Assembly: GCF_000328765.2 (NCBI RefSeq)
Contig: NC_019954.2
Coordinates: forward strand, 2,275,769-2,339,768
DNA length: 64,000 nt
Direction of reading: 5' to 3'
From: Tepidanaerobacter acetatoxydans Re1
GTDB lineage: Bacteria; Bacillota; Thermosediminibacteria; Thermosediminibacterales; Tepidanaerobacteraceae
The notes under the pieces were generated by a model. The model did no database searches. It was not told the origin of the DNA and saw only the letters and a list, made by a program, of their open reading frames with translations. Each line of letters begins with the position of its first letter. The first letter of the stretch is position 1. Below, piece by piece: positions 18,876 to 27,018 of the stretch. A program made the position numbers and the translations under genes.

Positions 18876-20186
18876 TTGTTTGAGAAAAAATTTAAGGTTG
18901 CTGTCATTGGAGGCGGATCAAGTTATACTCCCGAGCTCATCGAAGGCTTTATTAGTAAAGCTGCAGAATTACCGATTGGCGATATATATTTGGAGGATAT
19001 CGAGCCGGGCAGACATAAACTGGAAATAGTCGGCGGTTTGGTACAGCGGATGGTTGAGAAGGCAGGACTTGATATTAATATTCATCTGACTTTTGACAGA
19101 CACGAGGCAATTTCCGGCGCCGATTTTGTAATATCTCAGTTCAGAGTTGGCGGTCTCGATGCACGTATAAGGGATGAAAAGATTCCTTTGAGATATGGTG
19201 TCATCGGGCAGGAAACTACCGGTCCGGGCGGCTTTGCTAAAGCACTGAGAACAATTCCCGTTACAATCGACATATGCAGAGATATAGAACAATTTGCACC
19301 TGACGCATGGCTGATAAATTTCACTAATCCATCCGGCATAATTACTGAGACTGTGTTAAAACATACGGAAGTTAAAATGCTTGGGCTTTGCAATGTACCT
19401 GTCAACATGGTCAATTATGTGGCTGAGGCTTTTGGAGTCGAAATGGAAAGGGTATACATACAATTTGCAGGATTGAATCACTTAGTATGGGGGCAAAAAA
19501 TCTTTCTAGACGGGGAAGATGTAACAGAAAAACTGCTGCTTCAGCTTGCTTCCGGACAGGATTTTAACATGAAGAACATTCCTGATTTACTATGGGACAA
19601 AGACCTGATTGAATCTCTGGGCATGCTCCCATGTCCTTATCACCGCTACTACTATATGTCGGATAAAATGCTGGAAGAGGAAATCAAAGAAGCATCACAT
19701 ACCGGCACTCGGGGCCAAGTAGTAAAAATGGTTGAACAGGAACTGTTTGAAATTTACAGGAATCCAAAATTAAATGTAAAACCGCCTGAGTTGGAAAAGC
19801 GCGGTGGTGCTCTTTATTCATATGCCGCATGCAATCTTATCAGCTCTATAGCAAATAACAAAAAGGATATACAAATAATTAATGTAAAAAACAACGGTGC
19901 AATTCTTGATTTGCCCGAAGACTCAGTGATTGAAACCAACTGTATTATTGATAAAGACGGAGCACATCCGCTAAGCGTCGGACATGTGCCTGCCAAAATA
20001 AGGGGATTAATGCAAGTGGTAAAAGCCTATGAAGAACTTACTGTACACGCCGGTATAAGCGGAGATTACCATTCGGCCTTGCAAGCATTAACCATACATC
20101 CCTTGGTACCATCTTCAAGCATAGCAAAAAAGCTGTTGGATGACATCCTGGCCGAAAATAAAGAATTCCTCCCACAGTTTTTTTAG
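18876..20186 (+). CDS. 6-phospho-beta-glucosidase, glycoside hydrolase family 4
   Basis: 436 residues from a TTG with GGAGG nine bases upstream. The NAD+-binding GGGSSYTPEL opens the Rossmann fold. The metal-binding Cys and His of family GH4 are visible in GLCNVPVN and GLNHLVWG. Such enzymes hydrolyse 6-phospho-beta-glucosides by an oxidation-elimination mechanism needing NAD+ and Mn2+. It processes the sugar phosphate brought in by the PTS of this operon. Confidence 0.92.
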   Translation: MFEKKFKVAVIGGGSSYTPELIEGFISKAAELPIGDIYLEDIEPGRHKLEIVGGLVQRMVEKAGLDINIHLTFDRHEAISGADFVISQFRVGGLDARIRDEKIPLRYGVIGQETTGPGGFAKALRTIPVTIDICRDIEQFAPDAWLINFTNPSGIITETVLKHTEVKMLGLCNVPVNMVNYVAEAFGVEMERVYIQFAGLNHLVWGQKIFLDGEDVTEKLLLQLASGQDFNMKNIPDLLWDKDLIESLGMLPCPYHRYYYMSDKMLEEEIKEASHTGTRGQVVKMVEQELFEIYRNPKLNVKPPELEKRGGALYSYAACNLISSIANNKKDIQIINVKNNGAILDLPEDSVIETNCIIDKDGAHPLSVGHVPAKIRGLMQVVKAYEELTVHAGISGDYHSALQALTIHPLVPSSSIAKKLLDDILAENKEFLPQFF

Positions 20187-20207
20187 AATTAAAATGTTTG
20201 CTACAAA

Positions 20208-20771
20208 TCACAGTCGGTTGTGAACCCAGTGCTTATTGCAGCGCGGCTCATATTTCCCTTGGCCGCCTACGACGATATCCTGGTCTTTGTCAAATAAAGC
20301 CAATGTCTTGGTGGCCGGTTTCCCGCAGGCGGCACATACACCGTATAATATGGTAATATCATCCGCAATACAGAGGATTTCCGGCATAGGACCAAAAGGC
20401 TTGCCTTCTGCTGTGGTATTTAGGCCTGTAATCAGCACTAAAAACCCGCTATCTCTCAGATCCTTTATTACTTGTACAATTTTTTTATCAAAAAACTGTG
20501 CTTCATCTATGGCAACTACATCATAATTATCTCTTTTTATAAGCTCGAGAATTTCCAAGGGGCATTTTATGTTTATAGCTGTTACATTATCTCCGTTATG
20601 CGACATCACACAGCTTTCACCGTAACGGTCGTCAAGCATGGGCTTTACAATCAGAATTTTTTTCTTTGCCCATTTAAGTTCATCAATGCGTTTTATAAAT
20701 TCTCTGGTTTTGCCGGCGTACATGGCGCCTGATGCAATCACTTCTATCCATCCGAAATCCGGTCTAATCAT
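20208..20771 (-). CDS. tdk: thymidine kinase
   Basis: 187 residues, type II thymidine kinase. The P-loop is GAMYAGKT at residues 15-22, the catalytic Asp-Glu pair is in AIDEAQFF, and the lasso/zinc region shows CAACGKPATKT and a C-terminal CNKHW. It phosphorylates thymidine with ATP in the salvage pathway. It converges on the GH4 gene with a 21-base gap. Confidence 0.93.
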   Translation of the reverse strand: MIRPDFGWIEVIASGAMYAGKTREFIKRIDELKWAKKKILIVKPMLDDRYGESCVMSHNGDNVTAINIKCPLEILELIKRDNYDVVAIDEAQFFDKKIVQVIKDLRDSGFLVLITGLNTTAEGKPFGPMPEILCIADDITILYGVCAACGKPATKTLALFDKDQDIVVGGQGKYEPRCNKHWVHNRL

Positions 20772-20869
20772 GGCTATCTCCTTTACTCCGATTATTAAAA
20801 AACAATCTGTAGTGTCAGTGTTTCCACTTAATTTTATCAGAAAGAACTTCTCCCATCAATAATGCAAAA

Positions 20870-20901
20870 GCCCCTTAAAGCCAGGAAAATGCTTAAGGGG
20901 C
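20870..20901 (-). terminator. terminator of nrdJ
   Basis: GCCCCTTAA against TTAAGGGGC with a 14-base loop, followed on the minus strand by TTTTGCATT. It lies between nrdJ and tdk. Confidence 0.75.
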
Positions 20902-20923
20902 AAATGTTACTCAACTCAATCTA

Positions 20924-23900
20924 TTAACCGCATTTGGAATAACCACAGCTTCGACAGATAACGCAGCCGCCTTCGTGCTCAAGTCTATGGCCACATTCAG
21001 GGCAGGTACCTCCGTTTACTTTTTTTTTAGTAGGATTTGGATTATGCAATCCATCCTCAGAGGTCGCCGTTGCTTCGGGATCGGTATCCAAATAGCGCTT
21101 AATATAGGCCTCATTGGATCCGTTGCCGTTGCCGTTTACTATTACATTCTCGCCAATGCTACGTTCTATAGCTCGACCTATAGCATCAGGACATGAAAGC
21201 ACTTTTATATCTTTATTGTTTGCCATTTGCCGTAAAGTGGAATGGCAGCGAATGCCCTTTAGTTGTTCTACTATAGCTTTTACATCAATTCCTGAACGTA
21301 AAGCCATAGAAATAAGGCGGCTAGTGGCTTCTGACTGAGATGGGCAGCCCCCTGCTCGGCCTAAATTGGTAAATACCTCACAGATGCCGTTTTCGTCAGA
21401 GTTTACAGTGATATAAAGGTTTCCACAGCCAATCTTTACTTTCTCTGTATTGCCGTAGGTTACACTTGGCCTGGGTCTTGGTTTTATTTTATAACGTGCA
21501 GGCCTTTCTTTTTTTGTACCTTTATTTAAAACCTGTTCCTGCCTGCTTCCGTCTCTATAGATTGTAACGCCTTTACAGCCTAGATTATAAGCCATCATAT
21601 ATACTGTTTTAACATCTTCCCGAGTAGCACTGTTTGGAAAGTTTACGGTCTTGGACACAGCATTATCGGTGTATTTTTGGAAAGCCGCCTGCATTTTTAT
21701 ATGCCATTCCGGCTTAATATCATGTGCCGTAACAAAAACTCTTTTTATTTCTTTGGGTAATTCATCTATACCTTGAAGCGTTCCCTGAGTTACTACTTTC
21801 TGCATCAGTTCTTCACTATAAAGGCCCTGCTCTTTAAGAACCTGTTTGAAAATCGGATGAACTTCTACCAATCGCTGGTTGTCCATTACGTGGCGTTCAA
21901 AGGCTAGGGCAAATATTGGTTCAATGCCGCTGGAAACCCCCGCAATAATACTTATAGTTCCTGTTGGCGCTATTGTGGTAGTAGTAGCATTTCGGATGCG
22001 CATGCCCTTTTCCTTATAGATGCTCTTTTCCCAATTAGGGAAAACTCCTCGCTCTTTTGCAAGCTCGCAAGATGCATTTTTAGATTCACTATCAATAAAG
22101 CTCATTATGGCTTCGGCAGTTTTTACCGCCTCATCGGAATTATACGGAATACCCAGTTCTATCAGCATATCGGCAAAGCCCATCACGCCAAGACCGATTT
22201 TTCGATTAGCCTTGGTCATTTCCTCAATTTCCTTTAAGGGATACAGGTTTACATCGATTACATCGTCTAAAAAGCGCACAGCCAGGTGTACCGTTTCCTT
22301 TAAACTTTCATAATCAATTGTATTTTTATTACCGGATTTTTTTATAAATTTAGCAAGATTTATAGAACCTAAGTTGCACGACTCATAAGGCAGAAGAGGT
22401 TGTTCACCGCAGGGGTTCGTGCTTTCAATATCACCAATTTCCGGAGTAGGATTGTCCTCATTCATCCTATCGATAAATACGATTCCCGGCTCGCCATTGT
22501 TCCATGCCATGTCCACTATTAAATCAAAGACTTCCCTTGCCCTGAGTTTTCCTGTGGGTTTTTTCGTGTGTGGGTCGATAAGGTCATAATTTCCATCTTC
22601 TTTCAGTGCTTCCATAAACTTATCGGTAATAGCCACACTTATATTAAAATTGGTAATTTCCTTGTCATTTTTCTTACATTGGATAAAATCTAAAATATCC
22701 GGATGGTCCACCCGGAGTATGCCCATGTTGGCACCCCGGCGCGTGTTATGGCTTATAAAGCCGGCTGCAATATAAGTATTATTATCAGGTACCGAAAGGT
22801 CCAGTGTAAACGCTTCATCGTCCTCAACAGTTTCAACCCTATCATAAAACTGATTATTTTCCAAGAACCATTTGAGCGGACTTTCAGCAACTTCCGGATA
22901 TTTCTCAGCCAGGTAACTTAACCTGCTGCGATTTAGATTCCTCGGTGCCGCCACCTTAGGCAAATAGTGCTGTATATCCCTATAAAGCTCCCGGTTGGCA
23001 CCTAGGTCCATCCTTTCATGACCGCACCCCCTACCCGGGCCGTCGTAAATTTTGGCAAAGACTTGCTGTTGATTAGGTATAATATCATTAAATTCCCAAG
23101 CTCTATTATCAATCACTTCCAAGCGATCATTTTTTGCCGTAGAAATAAATCCTATCCTGTCTCTAAATATCACATAACCCTCTTGTGTAATTAGGTTAAG
23201 CCTGTATATTGGATTTTTGCCAAGAGAGTCCTGTCGGTCAATGTTGATGATTGTTCTGGAAGGAATGCCAAGAGATAATAACAGTTCTCTTACTCCATCG
23301 ACCAATTCCTTTGAAATGGAATATAATGTCACATAACCTTCCTTACTTACGGTTCCATCTGCGCTAAACAGTCCTCTCAAAAAACCCGTAGCAAAGTTGA
23401 CTCCTGCTCGGAAAGCTATCTCAGGCACTTTTACATCCATGGAAGAAACTTTATCAACACCGATGTGTTTCAGCCAATGGGCAAGGACCGTAGAATTATA
23501 AAATAGATTTGAACTCTTGTCTCCCGGCTTTTTGTTTATAACCGGCTCTATGGAAAAAAGTTTGTTGCCCAAGGATATTATCCTATCAAAAACTTCCGGT
23601 TCATCATCGGCAACGGAAAATATCACCCGACCGGTACCTCTTTCATTGAAACTGAAACTACCATCACCTATAAAGTAACCTATAAACTCGCCAAGGTCTT
23701 CAGAAGGTTCCTGAGGCAAAGTTATTTCCTTGGCATTAAAATGTGACTCATATTCAAAATCCGGTAACCGATAGTCAGTAGTCTCGGGATATGTATTTTT
23801 CTTAAGGGCTAACCAATCACCTTTTTTTATATCTTTTGCATGTTTCCAAATATAGTTGCCGTCACTGTCGATTACCCGGAGCCGGTGCTCATGTGTTATA

Positions 23901-24601
23901 CATACAGAATATCCGCACTCCGTGGATATTTTCTTGACCTTTGCTTTACCGTGAACATAAAACTCGTCGGCCTCTTTTACACCTTCATCGGTATACAATT
24001 TTAGCGGTGTTTCATATTTATGCCAGCTGTCCTCCGGGAGATCACAAGGGGCTAATTCTTTTATTTTAATAAGGCCGTTTACCGTAGCAATTCGAGTATT
24101 TTCATCCACACACCCACCTTGTTTTACAGCCTCGGTAGCTGCATTAAACACCTTCATAAAGGATATGGGGCCTGATGCCACACCTCCGGTAGATTTAACC
24201 ATAGCTCCCTTTGGGCGAAGACGCGAAAAGCTAAATCCTGTCCCGCCGCCGCTTTTATGTATAAGTGCTGATGATTTTATTGAATCGAATATCCCTTCCA
24301 TCGAATCCTCCACAGGCAGCACAAAGCAAGCCGAAAGTTGGCCAAGCTCTCTTCCGGCATTCATCAGCGTGGGGGAATTCGGCAGAAATTTAAGTTCCGA
24401 TATCATATCATAAAATTTCTTAGCCCAATCATCAGATTTATCCTGAACATACTTTAGCTCTGCCTTAGCAATGGCATTAGACACTCTTTCTATCAAAGTC
24501 TCGGGAGTTTCTATAACCTTACCGCTTGAATCCTTGGCAAGGTATCGTTTTTCTAAAACCACCCTTGCATTTTCCGTCAAATTTATTTTGTCCGTTCCCA
24601 T
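20924..24601 (-). CDS. nrdJ: adenosylcobalamin-dependent ribonucleotide reductase with an intein
   Basis: 1225 codons, of which residues 164-619 form an intein, leaving an enzyme of about 769 residues, normal for NrdJ. Extein signatures: SPTLMNAG and SACFVLP (active-site cysteine, C92), NPCGEQPLLPYESCNLG (finger-loop Cys/Glu), APTGTISIIAG, and a C-terminal Cys-rich tail with CPEC and CRSC that looks like a zinc ribbon plus redox pair. Class II enzymes reduce ribonucleotides using coenzyme B12 with or without oxygen. The gene is alone, with a pair of NrdR boxes at its promoter. Confidence 0.95.
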   Translation of the reverse strand: MGTDKINLTENARVVLEKRYLAKDSSGKVIETPETLIERVSNAIAKAELKYVQDKSDDWAKKFYDMISELKFLPNSPTLMNAGRELGQLSACFVLPVEDSMEGIFDSIKSSALIHKSGGGTGFSFSRLRPKGAMVKSTGGVASGPISFMKVFNAATEAVKQGGCVDENTRIATVNGLIKIKELAPCDLPEDSWHKYETPLKLYTDEGVKEADEFYVHGKAKVKKISTECGYSVCITHEHRLRVIDSDGNYIWKHAKDIKKGDWLALKKNTYPETTDYRLPDFEYESHFNAKEITLPQEPSEDLGEFIGYFIGDGSFSFNERGTGRVIFSVADDEPEVFDRIISLGNKLFSIEPVINKKPGDKSSNLFYNSTVLAHWLKHIGVDKVSSMDVKVPEIAFRAGVNFATGFLRGLFSADGTVSKEGYVTLYSISKELVDGVRELLLSLGIPSRTIINIDRQDSLGKNPIYRLNLITQEGYVIFRDRIGFISTAKNDRLEVIDNRAWEFNDIIPNQQQVFAKIYDGPGRGCGHERMDLGANRELYRDIQHYLPKVAAPRNLNRSRLSYLAEKYPEVAESPLKWFLENNQFYDRVETVEDDEAFTLDLSVPDNNTYIAAGFISHNTRRGANMGILRVDHPDILDFIQCKKNDKEITNFNISVAITDKFMEALKEDGNYDLIDPHTKKPTGKLRAREVFDLIVDMAWNNGEPGIVFIDRMNEDNPTPEIGDIESTNPCGEQPLLPYESCNLGSINLAKFIKKSGNKNTIDYESLKETVHLAVRFLDDVIDVNLYPLKEIEEMTKANRKIGLGVMGFADMLIELGIPYNSDEAVKTAEAIMSFIDSESKNASCELAKERGVFPNWEKSIYKEKGMRIRNATTTTIAPTGTISIIAGVSSGIEPIFALAFERHVMDNQRLVEVHPIFKQVLKEQGLYSEELMQKVVTQGTLQGIDELPKEIKRVFVTAHDIKPEWHIKMQAAFQKYTDNAVSKTVNFPNSATREDVKTVYMMAYNLGCKGVTIYRDGSRQEQVLNKGTKKERPARYKIKPRPRPSVTYGNTEKVKIGCGNLYITVNSDENGICEVFTNLGRAGGCPSQSEATSRLISMALRSGIDVKAIVEQLKGIRCHSTLRQMANNKDIKVLSCPDAIGRAIERSIGENVIVNGNGNGSNEAYIKRYLDTDPEATATSEDGLHNPNPTKKKVNGGTCPECGHRLEHEGGCVICRSCGYSKCG
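22745..24112 (-). mobile_element. intein with LAGLIDADG homing endonuclease inside nrdJ
   Basis: 456 residues between KQGG and TRRGANM of the reductase. The first residue is Cys (CVDENTRIATV), block B has THEHRLRV, and the two LAGLIDADG helices read LGEFIGYFIGDGS and ATGFLRGLFSADG. The C-terminal blocks read LDLSVPDNNTYIAAGFISHN, with terminal His-Asn followed by Thr as the extein nucleophile. All splicing residues are intact and both endonuclease motifs keep their acidic residue, so the element looks active. The host sequence joins in frame when it is removed. Confidence 0.95.
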
Positions 24602-24739
24602 CAGATCACCCTTTTTGTTTTGATTGCCTATTTCTTTTAAATCAAATTTTCCCCTATTTACGGTATCTTAAACAGGATTTATAAAATTAAAATTTGTTAA
24701 GACTTTACAAAACAGCTTCTTAATAATTCAGAATAGTAT

Positions 24740-24786
24740 ATACTATATCTAGTAGTAATTTAATTATATAATACTATATATTGCCT
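24740..24786 (-). promoter_or_regulatory. pair of NrdR boxes at the nrdJ promoter
   Basis: ATACTATAT occurs at 24740-24748 and 24771-24779, starting exactly 31 bases apart. Extended to 16 bases, each matches the NrdR consensus ACACTATATATAGTGT at 12 positions. Two boxes about three helical turns apart over the promoter is the usual arrangement for NrdR control of ribonucleotide reductase genes. The nrdR gene itself is outside this window. Confidence 0.8.
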
Positions 24787-24792
24787 TTTCAA
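24763..24792 (-). promoter_or_regulatory. sigma-A promoter of nrdJ
   Basis: TTGAAA (24787-24792), 18 bases, TATAAT (24763-24768) on the minus strand. One NrdR box fills the spacer and the other covers the start of transcription. The remaining 24793-24997 is AT-rich, with no gene seen. Confidence 0.6.
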
Positions 24793-24997
24793 ATCCAAAA
24801 AAGAGCGTATAGTAAATTTTTATCTCTTGATTACTGTGTAGCTATCTTTCCCTCTGTCTTATTTATTATTACGAAATATGGTTCCGGTTAAGAAATAACT
24901 TTGTTAAAGGCGGCGGCGCTTTATAAGGGTTTGGCCGATAAATCAAATACTGATTTCACTATAAAAAATCAATCTTTACCTAAAAAGCCAATATAAA

Positions 24998-25023
24998 AAA
25001 GACGATCTGAAAAGACCGCCTTT
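24998..25023 (-). terminator. terminator of perR
   Basis: An 11-bp stem including two or three G-T pairs, AAAGGCGGTCT with AGATCGTCTTT, loop TTTC, followed by further T on the minus strand, one base after the perR stop codon. Confidence 0.7.
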
Positions 25024-25024
25024 C

Positions 25025-25444
25025 TTAAACCTGCTGCTGTTCTTTTTTTTTCTTGCAATCCGGACAAAGACCATAAAATTCAGTTCTGTGGAAAAACACT
25101 TCCACATCATTTTCTCGAGCTACACATAAATCCAATTCTTTATCTACAGGACATCCTTTAATATCTATTACTTTCTCACACTCAGTGCAAACAAAATGAT
25201 AGTGATTTTCCGGGTTACCGTCAAAACGACTATACTTGTTGCCGCAATTGAGCTCTATTATCTCGCCTAAATCTTTAAGCATGCCTAGATTTCTGTAAAC
25301 TGTACCAAGACTTATATTAGGCATTTCTTTTTTTACTTGTTCATAAATCCAATCAGCCGTGGGATGTGTATCAGTATTTTTTAATGTCTTTAAAATTAAA
25401 TCTCTTTGCTTAGTCTTACGAATAAAACCTTTTTTATTATCCAT
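25025..25444 (-). CDS. perR: PerR-type Fur-family peroxide sensor/repressor
   Basis: 139 residues. It has a winged helix followed by the metal sites of PerR: a His in THPTADWIYE, SRFD, NHYH and VID, the last with the Asp that PerR has where Fur has Glu. Two CxxC pairs (CTEC, CPDC) form the structural zinc site. PerR senses H2O2 by metal-catalysed histidine oxidation. It lies eight bases behind a rubredoxin-like gene and would be co-transcribed with it from a promoter bearing a PerR box, which implies autoregulation. Confidence 0.88.
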   Translation of the reverse strand: MDNKKGFIRKTKQRDLILKTLKNTDTHPTADWIYEQVKKEMPNISLGTVYRNLGMLKDLGEIIELNCGNKYSRFDGNPENHYHFVCTECEKVIDIKGCPVDKELDLCVARENDVEVFFHRTEFYGLCPDCKKKKEQQQV

Positions 25445-25452
25445 TTAATCCC

Positions 25453-25578
25453 TTATTTATCCTCCTTGGGTGCTTCTACCTTAGTAAAGGTATCCTTGGC
25501 TTCGCACTCCGGACATTTCCTAGGCTTACAACGACTTTCTTTCTCATACCCACAGGCACTGCACTTGAATACTGCCAT
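25453..25578 (-). CDS. RCKP-type rubredoxin-like small protein
   Basis: 41 residues. It starts at the second of two adjacent ATG codons, with GGAGGTG six bases upstream. The sequence has FKCSACGYEKE, then SRCKPRKCPECEAKD: two CxxC knuckles in a rubredoxin-like fold with the RCKP signature after which the family is named. It probably binds iron or zinc. The tight linkage with perR suggests a role in the oxidative stress response, for instance as an electron carrier to peroxide-reducing rubrerythrin-type proteins. Confidence 0.9.
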   Translation of the reverse strand: MAVFKCSACGYEKESRCKPRKCPECEAKDTFTKVEAPKEDK

Positions 25579-25596
25579 CATTGACACCTCCAATAT

Positions 25597-25611
25597 TAAT
25601 AATGATTATTA
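25597..25611. promoter_or_regulatory. PerR box of the rubredoxin-perR operon
   Basis: TAATAATGATTATTA is a perfect 7-1-7 inverted repeat that differs from the PerR consensus TTATAATNATTATAA only at the second base of each arm. It lies just downstream of the -10, over the transcription start. Confidence 0.75.
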
Positions 25612-25620
25612 TTTTAGTAT

Positions 25621-25649
25621 AGTATATAGCAAAAATTTTATTATGTCAA
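25621..25649 (-). promoter_or_regulatory. sigma-A promoter of the rubredoxin-perR operon
   Basis: TTGACA (25644-25649), 17 bases, TATACT (25621-25626) on the minus strand. Confidence 0.8.
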
Positions 25650-25737
25650 TATTGAGAGTTTTTCTGTTTTGACACTTTTATATTTAAAATAATGGATAAA
25701 AAAATATATTGTTTTAAAAAAAATATATTTTTCATTG

Positions 25738-25765
25738 TTGACTTTCTGACACAAAGGTATATAAT
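25738..25765 (+). promoter_or_regulatory. sigma-A promoter of the 42-codon ORF
   Basis: TTGACT (25738-25743), 16 bases, TATAAT (25760-25765), followed by a 35-base leader. Confidence 0.7.
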
Positions 25766-25811
25766 AAATACAATAATACTTGTATACAATCATTCGTAAG
25801 GGGGCTTTTAT

Positions 25812-25940
25812 ATGGAATGTTATAATGACAGTTCAGCCTTTTCAATTTACGAAGAAGAAAAACAGGAAAAAAGTGTTGAAGATATCCTTGAAGATTACAT
25901 GCTAGACTTCCTATATAAATCAGGGTATATGGAACATTAA
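25812..25940 (+). CDS. small acidic protein of unknown function
   Basis: 42 codons, MECYNDSSAF to KSGYMEH. The ATG has AAGGGGG seven bases upstream, a near-consensus promoter before it and a stem-loop with T-run behind it, so it is a complete transcription unit despite its size. The peptide is acidic with a Glu/Lys-rich helix, EEEKQEKSVEDILEDYMLDFL, and has one cysteine. There is no signal peptide or membrane segment. I do not recognise it. Confidence 0.65.
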   Translation: MECYNDSSAFSIYEEEKQEKSVEDILEDYMLDFLYKSGYMEH

Positions 25941-25970
25941 GCAACGCAAAAGTTCTCCATATGCCTTTTT
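25924..25970 (+). terminator. terminator of the 42-codon ORF
   Basis: GGTATATGGA and TCCATATGCC form a stem with a bulge, then TTTTTATTT. The left arm overlaps the last codons of the ORF. It also lies against the end of the convergent lipase gene. Confidence 0.5.
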
Positions 25971-25972
25971 AT

Positions 25973-26869
25973 TTATGATGATAAATATTCAATTATATTA
26001 GGCAGTTCCTTTTTCGCCGCTATCTCCCCATACTTTATAATTTCAGGTATACGGTCAAAATCTTTATATCCGATGCCCTGTATATCAGGATAGATGTAAT
26101 ACCCCGGATTTTCCTTTCTTATATAGTATGACAGCTCATCTCCCATAATATCTATTGTTGCCATGAGAATATCCACAATTGAATCCACTTTTGCTCTATT
26201 CTCCGATACTCCCAAATCTACGCCTATAACTTTTTTTGCTTTCTGAGCGTGCAGAATATCCACGGGTATATTATTTTTTATGCCTCCATCTACTAATGTA
26301 TGGCCTTTAACTACTTTCGGAATGAATATCCCGGGTAAGGATATACTGGCTCTTACTGCCACAGCCAAACTTTGATCCGTTATAAAAACCGTATTATTCA
26401 TTTTCTTTCTTGGAACATTATTTTTAGGACAAAATATCACTGTTTGACCTGAGTTTATATCAACACTAACCACTGATAGCGGAACCTTCAAGTTGTTAAA
26501 ATGCTTTCTCTCTAGAACATCTTCAAGCAAGCTTTCAATTTTTTCTCCCTTCAACAGCCCTTTTGGAAAAGTCCAATTAAGCATGGGCCTTTTAGTCCAA
26601 TAATAATAAAGCAGTAATAAGGTATATACTCCCGGAATAGTCGGGTCCAGCAAATGTACGGGATTAATATCCTTAAATTTTTTTGCCAATTCGTTAAAAT
26701 TTACATCAGCAGCATACAAAGCACTAACTATACTTCCTGCGCTGGTTCCAGAAATTATATCAGGGTAAATACCATTTTCGATTAGTGTTTTTAATATCCC
26801 TAAATGTGCCGCACCTCTTATCCCCCCGCCGCTTAATGCTAAACCAAATCTAAATGTACTTTCTGCCAC
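25973..26869 (-). CDS. patatin-like phospholipase (RssA family)
   Basis: 298 residues from a GTG at 26869 with GAGGGGG seven bases before it. It has an oxyanion loop SGGGIRGAAH, the nucleophile motif GTSAG (Ser in the middle) and the catalytic Asp in DGGIKNNIP, so the Ser-Asp dyad of patatin-type lipases is complete. It is a cytoplasmic or membrane-associated acyl hydrolase; its substrate is not known. It follows the por operon behind a terminator. Confidence 0.9.
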   Translation of the reverse strand: MAESTFRFGLALSGGGIRGAAHLGILKTLIENGIYPDIISGTSAGSIVSALYAADVNFNELAKKFKDINPVHLLDPTIPGVYTLLLLYYYWTKRPMLNWTFPKGLLKGEKIESLLEDVLERKHFNNLKVPLSVVSVDINSGQTVIFCPKNNVPRKKMNNTVFITDQSLAVAVRASISLPGIFIPKVVKGHTLVDGGIKNNIPVDILHAQKAKKVIGVDLGVSENRAKVDSIVDILMATIDIMGDELSYYIRKENPGYYIYPDIQGIGYKDFDRIPEIIKYGEIAAKKELPNIIEYLSS

Positions 26870-26939
26870 CCTCACACCCCCTCATAAATACACACTTTTA
26901 TATATAGCTTATTATTAAAATCCAATTTTGTTGAAAGAA

Positions 26940-26987
26940 AAATAAATCCCGTATCACTTCAAACCTGTAGTAATACGGGATTTATTT
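26940..26987 (-). terminator. terminator of porGDAB
   Basis: A 15-bp perfect stem, AAATAAATCCCGTAT with its complement, loop of 18 bases, and A/T-rich outer stem that supplies the T-run in either direction. Confidence 0.75.
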
Positions 26988-27018
26988 AAGTTTTTAAGTG
27001 TGAAGGATTTAAAAAGAG

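Noticed and set aside
20870..20901. A regulatory RNA between tdk and nrdJ
   Set aside because: The only structure is a simple stem-loop followed by a T-run on the nrdJ side, adequately explained as a terminator.
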